Origin: Halothiobacillus neapolitanus
GTDB lineage: Bacteria > Pseudomonadota > Gammaproteobacteria > Halothiobacillales > Halothiobacillaceae
Assembly (NCBI GenBank): GCA_020722165.1
Contig: DYLI01000003.1
Span: 1-37,361, forward strand
Length of the DNA stretch: 37,361 bases
Direction of reading: 5' to 3'
Shown here piece by piece: positions 31,268 to 37,361 of this stretch. How positions within the stretch are numbered: position 1 is the first letter of the stretch; every line of letters begins with the position of its first letter. Made by a program: the position numbers and the translations under genes. Below the pieces are notes generated by a model. The model did not search any database, was not told where the DNA came from, and worked only from the letters and a program-made list of their open reading frames with translations.

Positions 31268-33628
31268 ATGAGTGATGATCTGATCTCCATTGAGGTTGAC
31301 GGTAAGAAGCTGCATGGGCACCAGGGTGACATGCTGATTGAAGTTACCGATGCTGCGGGTATTCATATTCCGCGCTTCTGTTACCACCGCAAGCTGTCTG
31401 TCGCGGCCAACTGCCGTATGTGCCTTGTTGAGGTTGAACGCGCACCGAAGACCTTGCCTGCCTGCGCAACTCCAATTTCAGAAGGGATGCGGGTTTTTAC
31501 CAAGTCACCGAAAGCCATTATTGCGCAACGTGCGACCATGGAGTTTTTGCTCATCAATCATCCGCTGGATTGCCCCGTGTGCGACCAAGGCGGCGAGTGT
31601 GAATTGCAGGATGTCGCCATGGGTTACGGCGATGGCGTGGGTCAATACTCCGAAACCAAGCGTGTCGTGAAAGATAAAGACATCGGCCCGCTGGTGGCCA
31701 CCGATATGACGCGCTGCATTCATTGCACGCGCTGCGTGCGTTTTGGCGATGAGATTGCTGGTGTGCGTGAACTTGGAACCACCGGACGCAGTGAGCATAT
31801 GGAAATCGGGACGTACGTCGCCAAAGCCGTAAGCTCTGAAATTTCTGGGAATATTATTGACTTATGCCCAGTGGGTGCGCTTACGGCCAAGCCTTCTCGC
31901 TATATGTTCCGGCCATGGGAGCTGGCGCAGCATGCCGCCATTGCGCCGCATGATGGTCTCGGCTCAAACATTTACATGCACATTCGTGAAGGTGCGGTCA
32001 TGCGCGTGGTGCCGCGTGAAAATGAAGCAGTGAACGAAGTTTGGTTGTCGGATCGCGATCGCTTTAGCTATCTCGGTATTCAACATCCCGACCGCCTGAC
32101 AAGTCCGATGATTCGTGTCGAGGCTGGCTGGCGTGAGGCGAGCTGGGAAGAGGCACTAGAAGTTGCAGCTAAAGGTCTTAAAGCAGCGGGTGCGGATTTG
32201 CACACTCTAATTGCGCCCCATGCAAGCTTGGAAGAGTTGTATCTTGCGCAAAAACTCAGCCGTGGACTCGGTTCAAACAATATTGACCACCGTTTGCGTC
32301 AGCGTGATTTCCGCGATCAGGCGGCCTTGCCTGTAATGCCGTGGTTAGGGCATGACGTGGCTGAGTTGGAGCAACGCCAAGCCGTGTTGGTCATTGGTAG
32401 CCATATTCGTCATGAGCAACCACTGTTGGCGCAGCGTTTGCGTAAAGCCGCGCTTTTGGGTGCCAAGATCAGTTTTGTTAACCCATCGGCCTTGCCACAA
32501 ACCTTCACTGTGTTGGAAAACTTGGCCGTGGGCAACGATGGCATAGTGACTGCTTTGGTGGGCATATTGTCCGCGCTGGCTCCTAATGATCTTGAAAAGA
32601 ACATAGCCCCCCTGGTCGCCAAGGCCGTTGTTGAAACTCGTCATCAAGCCATAGCAGCATCCCTGAAGAAAGCCAAGCGTGCCGGCGTGTATCTTGGTGC
32701 ATTGACGCAGGCGCACCCTGATTTGTCGCTCATCCGTCAACTTGCGCAAGCCATTGCACAGCATAGTGGTGCAACATTGGGTGAATTTGCTTCGGCGGGC
32801 AACAGTGCGGGTGCGTGGCTGGCGGGTGCGCTGCCGCATCGCTTGCCCGGAGGTGGAGCTTCGGCAGAGCAAGGCTTGAATGCGGTTGAAATGTTATCTA
32901 AGGCTGCAAAAGCAAGCATGTTGATCGGTATTGAACCGGAGTTCGACAGTCTTCAAGGTCAGGACTCACTCGCGGCATTGAAGCAATCCTCTTTTAACGT
33001 AGTGATTAACCCATTCATGAGCGATGTCATGCGTAGCTATGCGCATGTGATGCTTCCAATGGTCACATTTGCTGAAACCTCGGGAACGTATGTCAATACC
33101 GAAGGTTTGTGGCAGGGGATGCGCGCCGTGGCGCGCCCCTTGGGTGAAGCACGCCCCGCGTGGAAGATTCTGCGTGTTTTGGGCAATTTGCTGAATTTGG
33201 AAGGCTTCGAATACATGAGCTCCGAGGATGTGCGTGATGAATTACGCAGTGCCTGTCAAGACGTGCAATTAAGCTCAAACATTGAGCCTGTAGATGTTGC
33301 TGTGCCACAACCTGCTGGCGATCATGGAATGCAACGCCTAGGTGGCGTTGCTATGTTCTGTGTGGACGCGCTGGTGCGCCGTTCTGCATCCCTGCAGGAA
33401 ACAGCGGATGCGCAGGCTGCAAAAAATGTTCGGCTGCATCCGGAAGAAATCCAACGATTAGGCTTGGCGATTGGTAGCATGGTTGAGGTCGCGTCAGGCA
33501 TGAATAAAGTACATATGGCAGTGCAGGCAGATGAGAACCTGCCAGTGGGTTGCGCATGGATTGCGTACGGTACCGCTGTCAGCATGGCGCTGGGTAATGC
33601 CTTGCACGTTCAGATTAAGGGGGTGTAG
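31268..33628 (+). CDS. nuoG: NADH-quinone oxidoreductase subunit G
   Basis: This 786-residue iron-sulfur subunit has the N1b 2Fe-2S ligands Cys38, Cys49, Cys52 and Cys66. Next come the His/Cys N5 site ('HPLDCPVCDQGGECELQD') and the N4 4Fe-4S site ('CIHCTRCVRF', with a later Cys in 'IDLCPVGAL'). A molybdopterin-oxidoreductase-like domain without cofactor completes it. The segment 'HDGLGSNIYMHIREGAVMRV' lacks the extra cysteines of cluster N7 found in E. coli. A run of Ala-rich linkers in the C-terminal half is less conserved. Confidence 0.95.
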   Translation: MSDDLISIEVDGKKLHGHQGDMLIEVTDAAGIHIPRFCYHRKLSVAANCRMCLVEVERAPKTLPACATPISEGMRVFTKSPKAIIAQRATMEFLLINHPLDCPVCDQGGECELQDVAMGYGDGVGQYSETKRVVKDKDIGPLVATDMTRCIHCTRCVRFGDEIAGVRELGTTGRSEHMEIGTYVAKAVSSEISGNIIDLCPVGALTAKPSRYMFRPWELAQHAAIAPHDGLGSNIYMHIREGAVMRVVPRENEAVNEVWLSDRDRFSYLGIQHPDRLTSPMIRVEAGWREASWEEALEVAAKGLKAAGADLHTLIAPHASLEELYLAQKLSRGLGSNNIDHRLRQRDFRDQAALPVMPWLGHDVAELEQRQAVLVIGSHIRHEQPLLAQRLRKAALLGAKISFVNPSALPQTFTVLENLAVGNDGIVTALVGILSALAPNDLEKNIAPLVAKAVVETRHQAIAASLKKAKRAGVYLGALTQAHPDLSLIRQLAQAIAQHSGATLGEFASAGNSAGAWLAGALPHRLPGGGASAEQGLNAVEMLSKAAKASMLIGIEPEFDSLQGQDSLAALKQSSFNVVINPFMSDVMRSYAHVMLPMVTFAETSGTYVNTEGLWQGMRAVARPLGEARPAWKILRVLGNLLNLEGFEYMSSEDVRDELRSACQDVQLSSNIEPVDVAVPQPAGDHGMQRLGGVAMFCVDALVRRSASLQETADAQAAKNVRLHPEEIQRLGLAIGSMVEVASGMNKVHMAVQADENLPVGCAWIAYGTAVSMALGNALHVQIKGV

Positions 33629-33631
33629 GTC

Positions 33632-34687
33632 GTGGCCGAATTTCTCTCCCCGCTGTTGAACTTGTTTCCTGAGGGTTTACGTGCACTGGTTTTGATCCTG
33701 ATTCAAATCATGTTGGTGGTTATGCCGCTCGTTATTGCGGTGGCTTATACAACTTATTTTGAACGCAAGATTATTGGCTATATGCAAGTTCGTATCGGCC
33801 CCAACCGCGTCGGTCCCTTGGGTTTACTCCAACCATTTGCCGATGTATTTAAACTGATGTTCAAAGAGATCATCATTCCCACGGCGGCGAACAAGTTTAT
33901 TTTCTTTACGGCTCCTGTGCTTATTCTTTTCGCAGCTTTAGTGGCTTGGGCTGTTGTTCCATTTGATGATGGCTGGGTCATTGCTGATGTGAACGCGGGC
34001 TTGCTGTATGTGCTGGCTGTGGGCGCTGCGGGGGTTTACGGCGTAATTTTGGCGGGTTGGGCTTCAAACTCTAAATATGCCTTGCTGGGTGGTTTGCGTT
34101 CAGCCGCACACAAAATCGCCTATGAATTAGCCATGGGATTTGCGCTGGTCGGTGTTCTGATGGCAAGTCAAAGCCTTAATCTTCAAGATATTGTGCGCGC
34201 ACAGAGTGGCAGTATTTTGCATTGGTATTGGTTGCCTCTTTTACCCATGTTTGTGGTGTATTTTATTTCCGGCGTGGCAGAAACCAACCGCGCCCCTTTT
34301 GACATTGCCGAAGGCGAGTCAGAAATCGTCGCTGGTTTCCACGTTGAATATTCAGGCATGGGCTTTGTGTTGTTCATGCTCGCTGAATACGCCAGTATGA
34401 TTCTGATTTCCGCGTTGACCGCGATTATGTTTCTTGGTGGCTGGTTATCACCATTTCAAGGAACATTTTTAGAGAGTGCATTTGCATGGATTCCAGGCAT
34501 TTTCTGGATGTTCGCGAAAATCGCCGTTTTACTCTTCGTGTTTATTTGGTTCCGCGCGACCTTCCCGCGTTATCGCTATGATCAGATTATGCGCTTGGGT
34601 TGGAAGGTGCTTATCCCCGTCACCCTGATTTGGATTGTGGTTGAAGGTGTTGCCATATATTTCAAGCTTGGTCCTTGGTTTGCGTAA
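33632..34687 (+). CDS. nuoH: NADH-quinone oxidoreductase subunit H
   Basis: This 351-residue, eight-helix subunit links the quinone pocket to the proton-pumping arm. Diagnostic segments are 'RIGPNRVGPLGLLQPFAD', 'AETNRAPFDIAEGESEIVAG' and 'WFRATFPRYRYDQ'. It begins at GTG 33632, with AAGGGGG upstream, 3 bases after the nuoG stop. Confidence 0.97.
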   Translation: MAEFLSPLLNLFPEGLRALVLILIQIMLVVMPLVIAVAYTTYFERKIIGYMQVRIGPNRVGPLGLLQPFADVFKLMFKEIIIPTAANKFIFFTAPVLILFAALVAWAVVPFDDGWVIADVNAGLLYVLAVGAAGVYGVILAGWASNSKYALLGGLRSAAHKIAYELAMGFALVGVLMASQSLNLQDIVRAQSGSILHWYWLPLLPMFVVYFISGVAETNRAPFDIAEGESEIVAGFHVEYSGMGFVLFMLAEYASMILISALTAIMFLGGWLSPFQGTFLESAFAWIPGIFWMFAKIAVLLFVFIWFRATFPRYRYDQIMRLGWKVLIPVTLIWIVVEGVAIYFKLGPWFA

Positions 34688-34699
34688 TGGAGCCAATGT

Positions 34700-35188
34700 A
34701 TGAATAAAGTTAAACAGTTTTTCAAAACATGGTTTCTTTGGGAGTTGCTGCTCGGTATGCAGCTTACCGGGCGTTATTTGTTTGCTCGGAAATTTACAGT
34801 GCAATATCCTGAAGAAAAAACGCCCATGTCTCCGCGTTTTCGTGGTTTACATGCCCAGCGGCGTTATGCTAGCGGCGAAGAGCGTTGCATTGCCTGCAAG
34901 CTCTGTGAAGCGGTATGTCCTGCGGTAGCAATTACCATTGAATCTGAGCAGCGCGAAGATGGTACCCGTCGCACTACGCGCTACGATATTGATCTTTTCA
35001 AGTGCATTTATTGCGGGTTTTGTGAAGAAGCCTGTCCGGTGGATGCTATCGTTGAAACGCGAGTATTTGAATATCACTTTGAAGCGCGCGGCGAGCACAT
35101 CATGACCAAGGATAAACTCCTTGCCATGGGTGATAAATATGAAGTGCAAATTGCCGCCGACCGTTTGGCTGACGCTCCTTATCGTTAA
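34700..35188 (+). CDS. nuoI: NADH-quinone oxidoreductase subunit I
   Basis: This 162-residue ferredoxin-like subunit has two 4Fe-4S clusters (N6a and N6b): Cys63, 66, 69, 73 ('CIACKLCEAVCP') and Cys102, 105, 108, 112 ('CIYCGFCEEACP'). The N-terminal amphipathic region lies against the membrane arm. It is separated from nuoH by 12 bases. Confidence 0.97.
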   Translation: MNKVKQFFKTWFLWELLLGMQLTGRYLFARKFTVQYPEEKTPMSPRFRGLHAQRRYASGEERCIACKLCEAVCPAVAITIESEQREDGTRRTTRYDIDLFKCIYCGFCEEACPVDAIVETRVFEYHFEARGEHIMTKDKLLAMGDKYEVQIAADRLADAPYR

Positions 35189-35218
35189 TATTGTTCTTAC
35201 CATAAATACGGAAATGCC

Positions 35219-35839
35219 ATGAGCTTTATCAAGCTACTTTTTTTAGTCTTCGCCTCAAGTGCAGTATTGTCGGCCTTCATGATGATCACTACACGTAATA
35301 CGGTGTATGCGGCATTATATTTGGTATTGACCTTTTTCAGCACGGCATTGGTTTGGATGCTATTGGAAGCTGAATTTTTAAGTATCGTGTTGATTCTGGT
35401 GTATATCGGTGCGGTAATGGTTTTATTCTTGTTTGTGGTAATGATGTTGGATGTTAATACCGCAGCAACTCGCGAAGGTTTTGTGCGATTTTTGCCTCTT
35501 GGGGCCGGCGTTGCCATTCTAATGATCCTTGAAATGTCTCTGGTTTTAGGACCCAAGTTGTTCGGCTTGGATCTATATCCTGCTCCCGTACCCAAACCAG
35601 CGGATCACAGCAATACCGAAGCCATTGGTTCAGTTTTGTATACCGTCTATGTGTACCCGTTTGAAATTGCTGCAGTGATTTTGTTGGTTGCCATGATTGC
35701 AGCAATTATGTTGACGCTGCGCCGCCGGCCAGAAACGAAATATCAGGATGCAAGCGCGCAAGCCAAGGTACAAAGTAAGGACAGGGTACGCATTATCAAA
35801 ATGTCTGCTGAACCTCGTATCACTGACGTGGCAAAATAA
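35219..35839 (+). CDS. nuoJ: NADH-quinone oxidoreductase subunit J
   Basis: This 206-residue membrane subunit has five helices. 'NTVYAALYLVLTFFSTALVWMLLEAEFLS' and 'LVYIGAVMVLFLFVVMML' are the conserved second and third helices with the pi-bulge region. The polar C-terminal tail is rather long. It follows nuoI by 30 bases. Confidence 0.95.
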   Translation: MSFIKLLFLVFASSAVLSAFMMITTRNTVYAALYLVLTFFSTALVWMLLEAEFLSIVLILVYIGAVMVLFLFVVMMLDVNTAATREGFVRFLPLGAGVAILMILEMSLVLGPKLFGLDLYPAPVPKPADHSNTEAIGSVLYTVYVYPFEIAAVILLVAMIAAIMLTLRRRPETKYQDASAQAKVQSKDRVRIIKMSAEPRITDVAK

Positions 35840-35850
35840 GGAGAAGGCTC

Positions 35851-36162
35851 ATGATGGCGATTGCTTTGTCCGATGTGCTGATTTTTGGCGCGATCCTTTT
35901 TGGATTGTCACTGGCAGGAATTTTTCTTAATCGTAAGAACGTTCTCGTTTTGCTCATGAGTATTGAGCTGATGCTGCTTGCGGTGAACATAAACTTTGTC
36001 GGTTTCTCACATTTTCTTGGCGATACCGCAGGGCAGGCTTTTGTATTCTTTATTTTGACGGTTGCAGCCGCTGAAGCTGCCATTGGTCTTGCGATTTTGG
36101 TGGTGTTGTTCCGCAATCGCCGCAGTATTAACGTCGATGACCTCGACAGTGTGAAAGGTTAA
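35851..36162 (+). CDS. nuoK: NADH-quinone oxidoreductase subunit K
   Basis: This 103-residue, three-helix antiporter-like subunit carries the two proton-path Glu residues in 'MSIELMLLAVNINFV' and 'AAAEAAIGLAILVVLFR'. GGAG lies upstream; the first ATG (35851) and the next codon (ATG 35854) are both possible starts. Confidence 0.95.
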   Translation: MMAIALSDVLIFGAILFGLSLAGIFLNRKNVLVLLMSIELMLLAVNINFVGFSHFLGDTAGQAFVFFILTVAAAEAAIGLAILVVLFRNRRSINVDDLDSVKG

Positions 36163-36167
36163 GCCGT

Positions 36168-37361
36168 ATGGAAACGATCTACCTCTGGATTGTGCTTGCT
36201 CCCCTTATCGGCTCGATTATCGCGGGTCTTTTTGGTCGACAAATTGGTCGTGTGGGCGCGCAGACCGTCACGATTGCTGGGGTGGCTGTGTCATTTGTAC
36301 TGGCGCTTATTGTATTCAAAGCTCATGTGCTCGATGGTGGAGTCATTTTTAATGGCACCGTATATACGTGGCTTTCGAGCGACTTTTTTACTTTTAACGT
36401 CGGTTTTTTAGTCGATAACTTGACCGCAGTTATGGTGGTCATCGTCACGAGCGTAAGCTTGATGGTACATATCTATACCATCGGCTATATGGCACATGAC
36501 GAAGAATTATGGCCAGAAACCAGTCGTGCGCGTGCCGGTGGTTATCAGCGCTTCTTTAGTTATATTTCCTTGTTCACCTTCTCCATGCTGATGCTGGTGA
36601 TGAGTAATAACTTCATGCAGCTGTTCTTTGGCTGGGAAGCTGTAGGCTTGGTATCTTACCTGCTTATCGGTTTCTATATGAATCGTGAAACCGCGATTTA
36701 TGCCAACTTGAAAGCCTTTATCGTTAACCGTGTGGGTGACTTTGGCTTTTTACTTGGGATCGCTGCAATATTGGTTTATACGGGTTCGATGGATTATCAC
36801 GAAGTATTCAAACAAGCGAATCAACTTGCCGGTATCCAAGTCGAATTAATTCCGGGTATTGAGTGGTCGCTGATCTCTGTGATTTGTGTCTTGCTCTTCA
36901 TCGGAGCCATGGGTAAGTCAGCACAGATTCCATTGCACGTTTGGCTGCCGGATTCGATGGAAGGTCCAACACCTATTTCTGCATTGATTCATGCTGCAAC
37001 CATGGTGACTGCGGGCATCTTTATGGTCGCACGTATGTCGCCCATGTATGAACTTTCGGAAGCCGCGCTGTCGTTCATTATGTTGATTGGCGCGATTACC
37101 GCGTTCTCCATGGGTTTGCTGGGTATTGTCGCCAATGACATTAAGCGCGTGGTTGCTTTTTCCACACTTTCTCAGCTTGGCTACATGACAGTAGCGCTTG
37201 GAGCCTCGGCCTACTCGGCAGCCATTTTTCACCTAATGACCCATGCCTTCTTCAAGGCGCTGCTGTTCCTTGCAGCAGGTTCGGTGATTATCGCCATGCA
37301 CCATGAGCAAGACATCCGCAAGATGGGCGGGCTGCGTAAATACATGCCGATTACCTTCTGG
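36168..37361 (+). CDS. nuoL: NADH-quinone oxidoreductase subunit L, 5' part, cut by window end
   Basis: The frame is open for 398 codons to the last base of the window, so about two thirds of the gene is present. It encodes the distal proton-pumping subunit. 'FFGWEAVGLVSYLLIGF' (with the conserved Glu), 'FIVNRVGDFGFLLGI', 'GAMGKSAQIPLHVWLPDSMEGPTPISALIHAATMV' split over helices 7-8, and 'DIKRVVAFSTLSQLGYM' are all clear. It starts 5 bases after the nuoK stop. nuoM and nuoN are expected beyond the edge. Confidence 0.96.
   Translation, partial: METIYLWIVLAPLIGSIIAGLFGRQIGRVGAQTVTIAGVAVSFVLALIVFKAHVLDGGVIFNGTVYTWLSSDFFTFNVGFLVDNLTAVMVVIVTSVSLMVHIYTIGYMAHDEELWPETSRARAGGYQRFFSYISLFTFSMLMLVMSNNFMQLFFGWEAVGLVSYLLIGFYMNRETAIYANLKAFIVNRVGDFGFLLGIAAILVYTGSMDYHEVFKQANQLAGIQVELIPGIEWSLISVICVLLFIGAMGKSAQIPLHVWLPDSMEGPTPISALIHAATMVTAGIFMVARMSPMYELSEAALSFIMLIGAITAFSMGLLGIVANDIKRVVAFSTLSQLGYMTVALGASAYSAAIFHLMTHAFFKALLFLAAGSVIIAMHHEQDIRKMGGLRKYMPITFW

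Overview
This window looks like chromosome from a chemolithotrophic, sulfur-oxidising gammaproteobacterium. Three things suggest this. It encodes a type I sulfide:quinone oxidoreductase very like that of Acidithiobacillus. It also encodes a flavocytochrome c sulfide dehydrogenase pair beside a ba3-type terminal oxidase. Finally, the housekeeping order rlmE-ftsH-folP-glmM-tpiA-secG-tRNA-Leu-nuoA-L is typical of Gammaproteobacteria. A Halothiobacillaceae-like host is a reasonable guess, but I could not test it. Apart from the fcc pair, no recent mobile DNA, CRISPR array or rRNA gene was seen.

Layout. (1) 51-4963, minus strand: relA, a small cyclic-nucleotide-binding-fold protein, ettA and a DUF2242-type lipoprotein, tightly packed and probably one operon; it combines stringent response and translation control. 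(2) truD (plus) runs towards sqr (minus) and a bidirectional terminator lies between them. (3) 7578-11247, minus strand: cyoE, a PepSY-TM membrane protein, ctaA (haem A synthesis), yhbY and aat. (4) Divergent from cyoE across a 340-bp intergenic region, 11588-20230 plus strand: fccA, fccB, a 46-residue ba3 oxidase subunit, oxidase subunits II and I, a dihaem cytochrome c, a CcoI/CopA-type copper P-ATPase, a Sco protein and a PCuAC copper chaperone. (5) 20319-25974: rlmE, ftsH, folP, glmM and tpiA, followed by secG and tRNA-Leu(GAG). (6) 26607 to the window end: nuoA to nuoL of respiratory complex I; nuoL is cut by the window edge.

How the parts fit. Sulfide can enter the quinone pool through SQR, or reduce cytochrome c in the periplasm through FccAB. 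The dihaem cytochrome and the ba3 oxidase would pass those electrons to oxygen. The divergent haem A genes and the downstream copper genes supply the oxidase cofactors, so 8605-20230 reads as one sulfide-respiration and oxidase-assembly neighbourhood. Complex I adds NADH-quinone coupling; in a sulfur oxidiser it may run in reverse to make NADH (inference).

The least ordinary points are these: an FccB-like flavoprotein with Ser at the usual covalent-FAD cysteine; codon use in fccAB that differs from the neighbours; a PepSY-TM protein between the haem A genes; and an Asn at a position where many CtaA proteins carry a haem-ligating His. I did not see a clearly new multi-gene system.
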